A stretch of DNA of 64,000 nt from Sphingomonadaceae bacterium. Lineage in GTDB: Bacteria > Pseudomonadota > Alphaproteobacteria > Sphingomonadales > Sphingomonadaceae. The notes under the pieces are model-generated. The model was not told the DNA's origin and did no database searches. It was given only the letters and a program-made list of their open reading frames with translations. Location: NCBI GenBank assembly GCA_025056155.1, contig JANWWL010000004.1, positions 496,001-560,000 on the forward strand, given 5' to 3'. Shown piece after piece: positions 9,677-18,721 of the stretch (the stretch's first letter is position 1; every line of letters begins with the position of its first letter). The position numbers were made by a program, and so were the translations under genes.

Positions 9677-10543
9677 ATGGGCGAAGTGCTGGGGATCATC
9701 GGCGGCTCGGGGCTTTACGCACTTCCGCTGAGGTCGGCTCGCTGGCGAGCGGTCGAGACGCCCTGGGGCGTGCCGTCCGACGAGCTGCTGGAGGGGGAGC
9801 TCGAGGGGCTGCCCGTCGCGTTCCTCCCCCGCCATGGGCGCGGACATCGTCTGTTGCCGTCGGAGGTTCCCCAGCGGGCCAACGTGGCGGCACTCAAGGC
9901 GGCGGGCTGCACGGCGGTCCTGTCGGTGGCGGCGGCCGGAAGCTTCCGCGACGAACTCGCGCCCGGCACCCTCGTGTTGGCGACCCAGATCGTCGATGAC
10001 ACCCGTGGCCGCCCGTCGACCTTCTTCGGTGACGGCATCGTGGCGCACGTCAGCCTCGCCCGCCCGGTCGTGCATGAGTTGCTCGACCGGATCGAAGCCG
10101 CCGCTCGGGAGGCGAACGTCCGTCTCGTGCGCGGGGGCACCTACTTGTGCATCGAGGGGCCGCGGTTCGCCACACGCGCCGAGAGTTTGGCGCGCCGGGC
10201 GGCGGGCCACGACGTCGTCGGGATGACCGCGATGCCCGAAGCGGCGCTGGTGCGCGAGGCCGAGATGGCCTACGCCTTGGTGGCCATGGTGACCGACTTC
10301 GACGGCTGGACCGACGCGCCCGTCACGACCGCCGGGGTCCTGGAGGCCATGGCGAACGGGGTCGCGCAAGTGCAGGCGCTGGTTCGGGCGGTCGCAGGGC
10401 GGCTGGCGCGGGATCCGCTGCCGCGGCCTTCGGCCGAGGGATGGGAGCGAGCGCTCGACGGGGCGGTGGTGACGGCCCGCGCCGCCTGGCCCGAAGCGAC
10501 GCGGGCTCGCCTCGCCACGCTCTGCCCCAGGATCTTCGGCTGA
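9677..10543 (+). CDS. mtnP: S-methyl-5'-thioadenosine phosphorylase
   Basis: A 288-residue purine nucleoside phosphorylase-family enzyme. It shows the phosphate-binding start IIGGSGLY, the PRHGRGHR motif and MTAMPEAALVREAE, the last being characteristic of the methylthioadenosine subfamily. It splits methylthioadenosine from polyamine synthesis into adenine and methylthioribose 1-phosphate. The next gene, apt, would recycle that adenine; the two overlap by an ATGA, which supports a salvage unit attached to the bc1 operon. A general purine nucleoside phosphorylase is the less likely alternative. Confidence 0.92.
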   Translation: MGEVLGIIGGSGLYALPLRSARWRAVETPWGVPSDELLEGELEGLPVAFLPRHGRGHRLLPSEVPQRANVAALKAAGCTAVLSVAAAGSFRDELAPGTLVLATQIVDDTRGRPSTFFGDGIVAHVSLARPVVHELLDRIEAAAREANVRLVRGGTYLCIEGPRFATRAESLARRAAGHDVVGMTAMPEAALVREAEMAYALVAMVTDFDGWTDAPVTTAGVLEAMANGVAQVQALVRAVAGRLARDPLPRPSAEGWERALDGAVVTARAAWPEATRARLATLCPRIFG

Positions 10544-11049
10544 TGGAGCTGATCCGCGCGCGGATCCGCGACATTCCGGATTTTCCCAAGCCCGGCATCC
10601 TGTTCCGTGACCTGACCCCGCTCTTGGCGGACGGCGAGGCCTTTCATCTCGCCACCGAAGCGCTGGCCGCCCAAGCGGGCGAATTCGACCTGATCGCCGG
10701 CATCGAGGCCCGGGGCTTCGTGTTCGGCGCTGCGGTCGCCCATCGCACACGCCGCGGCCTGATCCTGATCCGCAAGCCGGGCAAGCTGCCGGCCGAGACG
10801 ATCGGGTTCGACTATGGCCTGGAGTATGGCCGCGACCGGCTGGAGCTCCACCGCCATGACCTGCCGGCGGGCGCGCGCGTGCTGCTCGTGGACGACGTGC
10901 TGGCGACGGGCGGCACCGCCGAGGCGGCGATCCGGCTCGTGACGTCGGCCGGCGCGAAGGTCACGCGGGCGCTGTTCGTGGTGGAGCTGGCCGACCTGGG
11001 CGGAGCCTCTCGGCTCACCGTGCCGCATATCAGCCTGGTGCGGTTGTAA
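10543..11049 (+). CDS. apt: Adenine phosphoribosyltransferase
   Basis: A 168-residue type I phosphoribosyltransferase converting adenine and PRPP to AMP. The PRPP-binding motif VLLVDDVLATGGTAEA is intact, and the start IRARIRDIPDFPKPGILFRDLTPLL is diagnostic of Apt. It is translationally coupled to mtnP. It converges with the MaoC-like gene, whose end lies 12 bases beyond. Confidence 0.96.
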   Translation: MELIRARIRDIPDFPKPGILFRDLTPLLADGEAFHLATEALAAQAGEFDLIAGIEARGFVFGAAVAHRTRRGLILIRKPGKLPAETIGFDYGLEYGRDRLELHRHDLPAGARVLLVDDVLATGGTAEAAIRLVTSAGAKVTRALFVVELADLGGASRLTVPHISLVRL

Positions 11050-11061
11050 TCCGTCTTTGGC

Positions 11062-11559
11062 TCAGGCTTCATCCCAGCGCTCAAGCACGAACCGCCGTGC
11101 CGGCGCAGCGACCAGGAGCGACAGCTCGGCCGTCAGCACGACGCGTCGGTCCTGGTTGCGGACCCGCAGGCGTTGGCGAACGACGCCGACGTCGCGGCGC
11201 GACAGCAGCAAGTGGGTGCGGACGACTTCGGCTTCGACCGACAGCTGGTCGCCCGGGAAGACGGGACGGACCCAGCGCAGCCGGTCGACTCCCGGCTGGC
11301 CCATGACGGCCACGGGATTCGCCCTCAGTTCCTCGACCAGCAGGCGGTTGACAAGGGCCGAGACCAACCAGCCCGAGACGGGAAGTCGGCGGAACAGCGG
11401 GTTGCGCTCGGCATCCTCGTCGCAGAGCAGGAAGGGCTGGGGATCGTAGCGGCGGGCGAAGGCGATGGCCTCGGTGCGCTCGACGGTGACCGGGCCAAGC
11501 CGCATCCGGTCGCCGATGGTGAAGTCGGTGAAGGTGCGGGCGGGAAGGTGGGCCGACAT
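11062..11559 (-). CDS. MaoC-like hotdog protein, catalytic His replaced
   Basis: A 165-residue single-hotdog protein of the MaoC dehydratase/(R)-specific enoyl-CoA hydratase family. The characteristic stretch reads FARRYDPQPFLLCDED. Asp39 is in the catalytic position, but the His that normally follows PQPF is Leu44. A classical hydratase activity is therefore doubtful; it may be structural, regulatory or act on a different thioester. The start ATG 11559 gives a normal N-terminus (SAHLPARTFTDFTIGD). A second MaoC-like gene lies upstream on the same strand, 372 bases away. Confidence 0.8.
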   Translation of the reverse strand: MSAHLPARTFTDFTIGDRMRLGPVTVERTEAIAFARRYDPQPFLLCDEDAERNPLFRRLPVSGWLVSALVNRLLVEELRANPVAVMGQPGVDRLRWVRPVFPGDQLSVEAEVVRTHLLLSRRDVGVVRQRLRVRNQDRRVVLTAELSLLVAAPARRFVLERWDEA

Positions 11560-11931
11560 GCGGACGTTCTTCGTTCCTCTCCCTCGCTTGGCGGTCGCGG
11601 CCCAAGATCGCGGCCGCCTGGGCCGGTCGACCAGCGCGGCGCCGCGGCCAGCGCTGCCCGACCCGTCACACCCCACCCTCGGGGCCGGCCGCCGTGCGCC
11701 CTCCCCGAGGAATGGGCCCGCCACCCCGAGCCCTCCCATCCGACCTCGCGCCGTGGGAGCGCCCGGAGCAGAGCCGAGGCCGTCGTTTCGCCCCCCCGAC
11801 CCGTCTCCGGACGGGCGGCGCTGCCCTGGCGCGCCAGTCCTACCGCCCCCGGGGACGAGCTTGGCCCTCCGGTGTCCCGCCCCTTCGTCGCCCCCTGGAG
11901 TTGCCACTCGGCCGGGCGCCGCTCGCCCCGC
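11560..11931. other. Spacer between the two MaoC-like genes
   Basis: A GC-rich stretch of 372 bases with no recognisable gene on either strand and no clear promoter or repeat. It is unusually long for two genes that look like a tandem pair. Confidence 0.45.
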
Positions 11932-12408
11932 TCAGCCGTCGGTGGCGGCCTTCTCCAGGATCCGGACGCGCGCCGTGGCCAACACTGGTAGGGCGACTTC
12001 GGCGACGAGGGCGGGCGTGCCTCGACCGGTGCGGGTCCGCAACGCGACCAGGAGGCGCCCTGTCCCGTCGGGCTCCAACTGACGCGCGATGACCTCGCCC
12101 ACGATGTCGAGCCGATCCTGTGCGCGCACTGGGGCGGGCAGGCGAAGGCCGTCGATCTGCGGGGCACCCAGCAGGCCGGTGTCGAGGGCCTTGAGCTCGC
12201 GGAACAGCGCACCCAGGACCAGCGTGGCGACCAGAAGCGGGCTTGCCACGGGCGTCGCGGGGCCTGCGTCGCCCGGCATCCAGCCCGCTCCGATCGCGTC
12301 GTACCGGCGGGCGAAGTCGAGGATTTCGCCTCGCGAGACGAGGACGGGGGCGGGGCGGATCAGGTCGCCCACCTCGAAGTCGTGGAAGGTCCGCACGACT
12401 CCATTCAC
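11932..12408 (-). CDS. MaoC-like hotdog protein, divergent
   Basis: A 158-residue hotdog-fold protein that aligns by eye with the neighbouring 165-residue MaoC-like protein: RTFHDFEVGD at the start, then FARRYDAIGAGW at the position of the catalytic loop. Neither the DPQPFH signature nor a replacement histidine is visible there, so it is probably not an active hydratase alone. Tandem MaoC subunits sometimes form a heteromer in which only one half is catalytic, yet here both halves look degenerate. It is divergent from folP, 35 bases apart. Confidence 0.75.
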   Translation of the reverse strand: MNGVVRTFHDFEVGDLIRPAPVLVSRGEILDFARRYDAIGAGWMPGDAGPATPVASPLLVATLVLGALFRELKALDTGLLGAPQIDGLRLPAPVRAQDRLDIVGEVIARQLEPDGTGRLLVALRTRTGRGTPALVAEVALPVLATARVRILEKAATDG

Positions 12409-12443
12409 GGCGAGCGCGCGTTAGGGTTTACGGGCGGCGGGCG

Positions 12444-13256
12444 ATGGCGAGCGGGCGGGGCCGGCCGCGGGTGATGGGGGTGCTGAACGTCACCCCGGAC
12501 AGTTTTTCCGATGGGGGCCGATGGGCCGGCGTGGAGGAGGCCGTGAAGGCCGGCGTGGCCCTCCATCGCGCCGGCGCTGACGTGGTGGACGTGGGCGGCG
12601 AATCGACCCGGCCCGGCGCTCGGCCGGTGCCCGAGGAGGAGGAGCTGCGGCGGGTCGTCCCGGTAATCCGGGGCTTGGCCCAGGCCCGCGTTCCCGTGTC
12701 GGTCGACACGATGAAGCCCGCCGTGATGCGCGCGGCCGTGAGGGCCGGGGCCGTGATGATCAACGACGTGACCGCCCTCGGCTTCGCGTCCGACAGCCTG
12801 GCCACAGCCGCGGCCCTGGGGGTGCCGGTCGTCCTTATGCACATGCAAGGAACGCCCGCCACGATGCAGCAGGCCCCGCACTATGCCGACGTGGTGGGCG
12901 AGGTGCTGGAGTTCCTGCGACGCCGGCTTGCCGCCGCCGAGGCGGCCGGCATTCCGCGCGCACGCCTGATCGTCGACCCGGGCATCGGCTTCGGCAAGAC
13001 GCTGGACCACAACCTCGCGATCCTCCGCCACCTCGAACGGTTCCTGGAGCTCGGCCAGCCGCTGCTCGTCGGGGCGAGCCGCAAGTCCCTCATCCCGGCC
13101 ATCGCGGGCCCGGCGGCACCCGATGCGCGCCTGGGCGGGAGCCTCGCGCTCGCCCTGCGCGCGGCCGAGGCGGGAGCGGCGTGGGTCAGGGTGCACGACG
13201 TGGTCGAGACCGTCCAGGCGCTCGACGTCTGGGCGGCCGTGCGTCCGGCGCGGTGA
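12444..13256 (+). CDS. folP: Dihydropteroate synthase
   Basis: A 270-residue TIM-barrel enzyme of folate synthesis joining para-aminobenzoate to the pterin diphosphate. Signature motifs are all present: MGVLNVTPDSFSDGG, GGESTRPGA, HMQGTPATMQ, DPGIGFGKT and GASRKS. I use ATG 12444; a start at the internal ATG before GVLNVTP would remove a normal short leader. An upstream in-frame extension would run into the divergent MaoC-like gene and is not needed. Confidence 0.95.
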   Translation: MASGRGRPRVMGVLNVTPDSFSDGGRWAGVEEAVKAGVALHRAGADVVDVGGESTRPGARPVPEEEELRRVVPVIRGLAQARVPVSVDTMKPAVMRAAVRAGAVMINDVTALGFASDSLATAAALGVPVVLMHMQGTPATMQQAPHYADVVGEVLEFLRRRLAAAEAAGIPRARLIVDPGIGFGKTLDHNLAILRHLERFLELGQPLLVGASRKSLIPAIAGPAAPDARLGGSLALALRAAEAGAAWVRVHDVVETVQALDVWAAVRPAR

Positions 13257-13319
13257 GGCGACGGGGCCTGCGGCATCCCCCCTCTTGCCGCCGGCGCCCG
13301 TCTTCCCCACCAAGGCGGC

Positions 13320-14681
13320 ATGAGTGGGGCGACGCTCACGGGCCAAATGATGCGGTTCGCCCGCGTCGGGGCCGGGCTTGGGGGTTTTGCGGCCGGTGCG
13401 GCGGTAGCGCGGGCGGGCGGGCGGGAGTTGGCCGACGCTCGCAACGCCGCCGAACTGCGGCGGATCCTGGGCGACCTCAAGGGCCCCATCATGAAGATCG
13501 CCCAAGTACTGGGGAACATCCCCGATGCCGTGCCCCCTCAGTATGCGGCCGAACTGGCGAAGCTCCAGGCCCATGCCCCGCCCATGGGGTCGGGGTTCGT
13601 GCGCCGGCGCATGGCAGGTGAGCTCGGCCCCGACTGGGCGCGCCATTTCGCCCATTTCCCGCTTCAGGCCGCCGCCGCCGCCTCGCTGGGCCAGGTGCAT
13701 CGCGCCCGCCTGGCGTCAGGCAAGGAGGTGGCGGTCAAGCTGCAATATCCCGACATGGCCTCGGCCGTGGAGGCGGATTTGGGTCAGCTCGACCTGCTCC
13801 TGGCCCTGTTTCGCCGGATCGACCGGTCGATCGATCCCAGCGAGATCCGTGACGAGCTCGCGGCCCGACTGCGCGAGGAGCTGGACTATGGCCGCGAGGC
13901 GCGACACGCGGCCCTGTACCGCGCCCTGCTGGCCGACGACCCGCGGGTGCGGGTGCCGAAGGTTTACGCCGCCCTGTCGACGCCGCGCCTGCTGACGCTC
14001 GACTGGCTCGAGGGGCGGCACCTCCTGCAGTTCCGCGAGCACCCGCTGGAGGTCCGAAACCGGATCGCGGAAGCGCTGTTCCTGGCGTGGTATCGGCCGT
14101 TCTACTGCACCGGCGTGCTGCACGGCGACCCGCATCTCGGCAACTACAGCGTGGCGGCGGCCGACGGCGATCGCGCGGTCATCAACCTCGTGGACTTCGG
14201 CTGCGTGCGAATCTTTCCCCCTCGCTTCCTCGAAGGTGTGAACGAGCTCTACCACGCCATCGAAGCGGACGACGAAGACCGAGCCTTTCACGCCTTCGGC
14301 CTTTGGGGGTTTCGGGGCCTCACGCGCGAGACCATGCGGATCCTCCTGGTGTGGGCGCGGTTCCTGTATGGCCCCTTGCTCGACGACCGGGTGCGGCCGA
14401 TCGACGAGAACCGGCGACCGGGCGAGTATGGTCGGGCGATCGCCATGAAGGTGCACGCCGAGCTGCGGCGGACGGGTACCGTGCGCATTCCGGCCGAGTT
14501 CGTGTTCATGGACCGGGCGGCCATCGGGCTGGGCGGGGTGTTCATCCAGCTGGGGGCCGAGCTCAACTGGTCGGCACTGTTCCGGGGCCTGATCGACGGG
14601 TTCGACCGCGCTGCGCTGGCCGCCCGCCAGCGGGAAGCCCTGGAGGCCGTGGGCCTGGCCCCGCCGGCCGACCCTCTCTGA
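13320..14681 (+). CDS. AarF/UbiB (ABC1)-family atypical kinase
   Basis: A 453-residue ABC1-family protein. It has the N-terminal KxGQ-like element (MKIAQVLGNIPDAVP), the Ala-rich loop AAASLGQVHRARL with the Lys in VAVKLQYP, the catalytic loop HGDPHLGN and the metal-binding DFG in NLVDFGCVR. These proteins bind nucleotide and support ubiquinone synthesis or lipid homeostasis. There is no obvious C-terminal transmembrane pair like that of UbiB, so it is probably a soluble or peripheral paralogue. It follows folP by 63 bases on the same strand. Confidence 0.85.
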   Translation: MSGATLTGQMMRFARVGAGLGGFAAGAAVARAGGRELADARNAAELRRILGDLKGPIMKIAQVLGNIPDAVPPQYAAELAKLQAHAPPMGSGFVRRRMAGELGPDWARHFAHFPLQAAAAASLGQVHRARLASGKEVAVKLQYPDMASAVEADLGQLDLLLALFRRIDRSIDPSEIRDELAARLREELDYGREARHAALYRALLADDPRVRVPKVYAALSTPRLLTLDWLEGRHLLQFREHPLEVRNRIAEALFLAWYRPFYCTGVLHGDPHLGNYSVAAADGDRAVINLVDFGCVRIFPPRFLEGVNELYHAIEADDEDRAFHAFGLWGFRGLTRETMRILLVWARFLYGPLLDDRVRPIDENRRPGEYGRAIAMKVHAELRRTGTVRIPAEFVFMDRAAIGLGGVFIQLGAELNWSALFRGLIDGFDRAALAARQREALEAVGLAPPADPL

Positions 14682-14747
14682 ACCGCCATTGCAACCGGCT
14701 GGCGGCCGTGCGAGGGGGCGCCGTCGCAAGGTTCAGGGGGACGGTGC

Positions 14748-14873
14748 ATGGTCGACTTCGATCGGCTGCCCAAGCAGTCGCTCGACACGTGGAATGCGTT
14801 TCTTGCGCTCACCAAGTGGGCCGTCATCGTGGTGGCGATCGTGTTGATCGCCTTGGCCCTGTTCCTGGCCTGA
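14748..14873 (+). CDS. aa3-type cytochrome c oxidase subunit IV (small)
   Basis: A 41-residue protein: a short hydrophilic start (MVDFDRLPKQSLDTWNAF) and one transmembrane helix. This matches the bacterial aa3 oxidase subunit IV family, which is found immediately before pntAA in many Alphaproteobacteria. It ends 10 bases before pntAA. The oxidase core genes are not in the window. Confidence 0.82.
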   Translation: MVDFDRLPKQSLDTWNAFLALTKWAVIVVAIVLIALALFLA

Positions 14874-14883
14874 GCCTCGCCCG

Positions 14884-16005
14884 ATGAAGATCGCGGTCAT
14901 GAAGGAGACCGCGCCCGGGGAACGGCGCGTGGCCGCCACGCCCGAGACGGTGCGCAAGTTCCTGGCGCTGGGAGCGCAGGTGGCAGTGGAGGAAGGGGCG
15001 GGGCTCAGGGCCGACGTTCCGGATGCGGAGTTCGCCGCCGCGGGAGCCTTGGTGGGATCGCGGGCCCAGGTCCTGGACGGGGCCGATCTGGTGCTGGCCG
15101 TCCAGGGCCCGGCCCCCGAGGGCATTCCGGCCGGTGCCCTGGTGTTGGCCATGCTCAACCCCTATCAGAGCCGGGACCGCCTGGAGGCCTATGCCGCTGT
15201 CGGCATCGATGCCGTGGCGCTGGAGTTCATTCCCCGGATCACGCGGGCGCAAAGCATGGACGTGCTCTCGAGCCAGGCCAATCTGGCGGGCTACAAGGCC
15301 GTCATCGATGCCGCGCACGCCTATGGCCGGGCGTTTCCGATGATGATGACGGCGGCGGGCACCGTGCCGGCTGCGCGCGTGTTCGTGATGGGGGTGGGCG
15401 TGGCCGGCCTTCAGGCCATCGCCACGGCCAAGCGGCTGGGGGCCATCGTGTCGGCCACCGACGTGCGCCCGGCCACGCGCGAACAGATCCTGTCGCTGGG
15501 GGGCAAGCCCGTCTTCGTGGAGGACGAGGAGGCGGCCGAGGCCGAGACGGCCGGCGGCTATGCGCGCGAAATGTCCGAAGCCTATCGGGCCAAGCAGGCG
15601 GCCCTCATCAGCGAGACGATCGCCAAGCAAGACATCGTGATCACTACGGCGCTCATCCCCGGCCGGCCCGCCCCGAGGCTGGTGACGGCCGAGCAGATCG
15701 CCACCATGCGGCCGGGTTCGGTCATCGTCGACATGAGCGTGGTGCAAGGGGGCAACGTCGAAGGCTCGCGGGCCGACGAGACGGTCGTGACCGAAAATGG
15801 CGTCACGATCCTGGGCTTCTCCAACTATCCCTCGCGCATGGCGTCCACGGCCTCTGCGCTCTTCGCCCGCAACCTTCTGAACTTCGTGCAAACCTTCTGG
15901 GACCCGGAGGCGAAGGCCCTGAAGCTTCCTGAGGGGGACGAGATCGTGACGGGGGCCCTCGTCGTGAAGGGCGGCGCCATCATCCACCCGGCGCTTCAGG
16001 GCTGA
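14884..16005 (+). CDS. pntAA: NAD(P) transhydrogenase, alpha subunit part 1 (NAD-binding domain I)
   Basis: A 373-residue soluble domain of proton-translocating transhydrogenase, in the alanine dehydrogenase/PntA fold. It begins MKIAVMKETAPGERRVA, has the NAD-binding MGVGVAGLQAIATAKRLGA, and the GRPAPRLV loop. It lacks the membrane helices, which are on pntAB, as in the three-subunit alphaproteobacterial enzyme. Unusually, its stop overlaps the start of an unrelated DUF4268-type gene instead of leading directly to pntAB. Confidence 0.95.
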   Translation: MKIAVMKETAPGERRVAATPETVRKFLALGAQVAVEEGAGLRADVPDAEFAAAGALVGSRAQVLDGADLVLAVQGPAPEGIPAGALVLAMLNPYQSRDRLEAYAAVGIDAVALEFIPRITRAQSMDVLSSQANLAGYKAVIDAAHAYGRAFPMMMTAAGTVPAARVFVMGVGVAGLQAIATAKRLGAIVSATDVRPATREQILSLGGKPVFVEDEEAAEAETAGGYAREMSEAYRAKQAALISETIAKQDIVITTALIPGRPAPRLVTAEQIATMRPGSVIVDMSVVQGGNVEGSRADETVVTENGVTILGFSNYPSRMASTASALFARNLLNFVQTFWDPEAKALKLPEGDEIVTGALVVKGGAIIHPALQG

Positions 16006-17003
16006 TGTCGGCCGCCGTTCCCCTGGTTCGCCTCGTGCCCGAGGACATCCGCGTGGCCTGGCCGGACGAAGCGGCAAACTTCACGCCGTGGCGTGCGGAC
16101 AATCTCGACCTTCTGAGAGAGGCGCTGGGCCTCGACCTCGACATCGAGGGCATCGAGGTGGAGGTGGGGTCGTTCGCGGCCGACATCCTGGCCTGCGACG
16201 GGGGAGGGCGGCCCGTGGTGGTCGAGAACCAGTGCGTCAAAACCGACCATCGGCACTTGGGCCACATCCTCACCTACATGGGGGGGCTCGATGCCCGGAT
16301 TGCCGTATGGGTGGCGCCGGAGTTTTGCGGGGAGCATCGGGCAACGATCGACTTCCTCAACCGGGCCGCGATACAGGATTATGCGGTTTTCGGTGTGCGA
16401 ATCCGGCTGTTCCGCGCGGGTGACGCGCGGGCGCCGATGCTGGAGGTGGTGGCCCGGCCCAACGACTGGGTTCGTGCCAGCGGCCGGGCGCTTCGGGCTG
16501 CCGAGGAAGGCGCCCAGCGTGAACGTTGGCGGCAATATTGGCAATCGGTTCTCCGGAGTCTGGCCGCCTTATGGCAGGAGTTGAGGTGGGTTATCCCTAA
16601 CCTTCAGAACCGCCAGCGCATCAGGACCGTTTTTCCACGAAATAAAATCTGGGTCACGCAATGGCTGACGGTCGAGAGAGACGGATCCCTAGGGAATCAG
16701 CTTTATTGCTCCACGACAGATCCGAATGCGTTGTTTGCGGCTCTGCGGAGGGTAGAAGACGAGTTGTCTGATCGATGCGGTGCACCCCTTCGGCTACGGG
16801 TCGGCCGACAGGGTCGATCGGTCCTTGTGACGGCGATCGGCCCACCTGTCGGAGATCTTGCGAACGCAGCCGTCATCGACCGGAACGTGGCGTGGTACGC
16901 AGACTACATGGATCGGCTGCGCGATGCGGTGCTTGCGCACCGGCAGCGGATTGACGAGGAGCTGGACGGAGAGTTCGGGGACGACGATCCTCACGAAGAA
17001 TAG
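16005..17003 (+). CDS. DUF4268-type protein with PD-(D/E)XK-like nuclease domain
   Basis: A 332-residue protein I assign to the DUF4268 group from memory of the motif pattern. The N-terminal part shows a restriction-endonuclease-like core: FAADIL (Asp60), then VVVENQ (Glu74-x-Gln76), then KTDHRHLGHILTYMGGLDA. The C-terminal half (about 160-320) would be the DUF4268 domain, ending in an acidic tail. The gene sits between pntAA and pntAB, its ATG overlapping the pntAA stop and its own stop 9 bases before pntAB. GC content falls to about 50% from about 16.56 to 16.90 kb, unlike its neighbours, which suggests transfer. The role is unknown: a defence or DNA-repair nuclease is possible, and nothing ties it to transhydrogenase function. 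Confidence 0.8.
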   Translation: MSAAVPLVRLVPEDIRVAWPDEAANFTPWRADNLDLLREALGLDLDIEGIEVEVGSFAADILACDGGGRPVVVENQCVKTDHRHLGHILTYMGGLDARIAVWVAPEFCGEHRATIDFLNRAAIQDYAVFGVRIRLFRAGDARAPMLEVVARPNDWVRASGRALRAAEEGAQRERWRQYWQSVLRSLAALWQELRWVIPNLQNRQRIRTVFPRNKIWVTQWLTVERDGSLGNQLYCSTTDPNALFAALRRVEDELSDRCGAPLRLRVGRQGRSVLVTAIGPPVGDLANAAVIDRNVAWYADYMDRLRDAVLAHRQRIDEELDGEFGDDDPHEE

Positions 17004-17012
17004 GGGCTTCGC

Positions 17013-17306
17013 ATGGACATCATCTCGATCCTGTCGATCTTCGTCCTTGCCTGCTTCGTGGGCTATTACGTCGTCTGGTCGGTCACGCCGGCGCTGCACA
17101 CGCCGCTCATGTCGGTCACCAACGCCATCTCGTCGGTGATCGTGGTGGGCGCGCTCATCGCGGCCGCCTCGGCGGGGTCGGCGGTGGCGAAGTGGTTGGG
17201 CCTCGCCGCCGTGGTGCTGGCCAGCGTCAACATCTTCGGCGGCTTCGCCGTCACCGAACGCATGCTCGCCATGTACAAGAAGAAAGACACCACGCCGCGC
17301 TCCTGA
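17013..17306 (+). CDS. pntAB: NAD(P) transhydrogenase, alpha subunit part 2 (membrane)
   Basis: A 97-residue membrane protein with three hydrophobic segments. It corresponds to the C-terminal membrane part of the PntA chain in enzymes where PntA is split. The conserved [20 protein letters not shown] and the closing [14 protein letters not shown] are visible. It lies 11 bases before pntB and is separated from its usual upstream partner by the DUF4268-type gene. Confidence 0.95.
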   Translation: MDIISILSIFVLACFVGYYVVWSVTPALHTPLMSVTNAISSVIVVGALIAAASAGSAVAKWLGLAAVVLASVNIFGGFAVTERMLAMYKKKDTTPRS

Positions 17307-17317
17307 GGACCTGATTC

Positions 17318-18721
17318 ATGCACGACAGCTCCACCCCGGCCTGGGCGCTCGTCGCCTATCTTCTGGCCGGCGTCTTCTTCATCCTGGCCCTGCGCGGCCT
17401 CTCGAGCCCGGAAACCAGCCGGGCGGGCAACCGCTTCGGCATGCTCGGCATGGCGATCGCCGTCACGACCACCCTGGTGACGCACGACCTCGCCGCCCTG
17501 CCGGAAATCCTGGCTGCCGTGGCCCTGGGCGGAACGATCGGCTTTCTCATCGCCCGACGCATCGCCATGACGGCCATGCCGCAGCTCGTGGCGGCCTTCC
17601 ACTCGCTGGTCGGCCTGGCGGCCGTTCTCGTCGCGGCGGCCGCCTTCCTGAACCCGGCCGCCTTCGACCTGCTCGACGCGGCGGGCCAAATCTTCCCGGT
17701 CTCTCGCCTGGAGATGGGCCTGGGCTCGGCCATCGGCGCCATCACTTTCTCGGGCTCGGTCATCGCGTTCCTGAAGCTCAACGGCAACATGAGCGGGGCC
17801 CCGATCCTGCTTCCCGCCCGCCACGTCATCAACCTCGGCACGCTGGCCGCCATCCTGGCCCTGGTGGCCCTGTTCATGGTGGACGAATCGCCCTGGATCT
17901 TCTGGACGATCACCATCCTCGCCTTCGTCGTGGGCGTGCTGCTCATCATCCCCATCGGGGGGGCCGACATGCCGGTCGTCGTCTCGATGCTGAACAGCTA
18001 TTCGGGATGGGCGGCCGCGGCCATGGGCTTCACGCTCCAGAACACGGCCATGATCATCACGGGGGCGCTCGTGGGCTCCTCGGGCGCCATCCTCAGCTAC
18101 ATCATGTGCAAGGCGATGAACCGGAAGTTCCTGTCCGTCATCGCCGGGGGCTTCGGCGGGGATGTGGTGGCGGCGGGGGCCGCCAAGGCCGACCGGCCCT
18201 GGAAGCGCGGCTCGGCCGAGGACGCGGCCTTCATCATGAAGAATGCCTCCAAGGTGATTATCGTGCCGGGCTATGGCATGGCGGTCTCCCAGGCCCAGCA
18301 CGCCGTGCGCGAGATGGCCGAGTTGCTCAAGAAGGAGGGCGTGGAGGTGAAATACGCCATCCACCCCGTGGCCGGCCGGATGCCCGGGCACATGAACGTG
18401 CTGTTGGCCGAAGCCAACGTGCCCTACGACGAGGTCTTCGAGCTCGAGGACATCAACGGCGAGTTCGCCCAGGCCGACGTGGCGTTCGTGATCGGGGCCA
18501 ACGACGTGACGAACCCGGCCGCCCGCCAGCCGGGCTCGCCCATCTACGGCATGCCGATCCTGGACGTCGACAAGGCGAAGACGGTGCTGTTCGTGAAGCG
18601 GTCGATGGGGGGCGTGGGCTACGCCGGCATCGACAACGACCTGTTCTATCGCGAGAACACGATGATGCTGCTGGGCGATGCCAAGAAGATGACGGACGAG
18701 ATCGTGAAGGCCCTGGGCTAG
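17318..18721 (+). CDS. pntB: NAD(P) transhydrogenase, beta subunit
   Basis: A 467-residue subunit with about nine membrane helices (residues 5-250) and a C-terminal NADP-binding domain III. The domain III signature VIIVPGYGMAVSQAQH, the GANDVTNPAA stretch and KRSMGGVGYAG are present. Together with PntAA and PntAB it couples hydride transfer from NADH to NADP with proton entry, supplying NADPH. It is the last gene of the operon and is followed at once by a GC-rich hairpin. Confidence 0.97.
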   Translation: MHDSSTPAWALVAYLLAGVFFILALRGLSSPETSRAGNRFGMLGMAIAVTTTLVTHDLAALPEILAAVALGGTIGFLIARRIAMTAMPQLVAAFHSLVGLAAVLVAAAAFLNPAAFDLLDAAGQIFPVSRLEMGLGSAIGAITFSGSVIAFLKLNGNMSGAPILLPARHVINLGTLAAILALVALFMVDESPWIFWTITILAFVVGVLLIIPIGGADMPVVVSMLNSYSGWAAAAMGFTLQNTAMIITGALVGSSGAILSYIMCKAMNRKFLSVIAGGFGGDVVAAGAAKADRPWKRGSAEDAAFIMKNASKVIIVPGYGMAVSQAQHAVREMAELLKKEGVEVKYAIHPVAGRMPGHMNVLLAEANVPYDEVFELEDINGEFAQADVAFVIGANDVTNPAARQPGSPIYGMPILDVDKAKTVLFVKRSMGGVGYAGIDNDLFYRENTMMLLGDAKKMTDEIVKALG

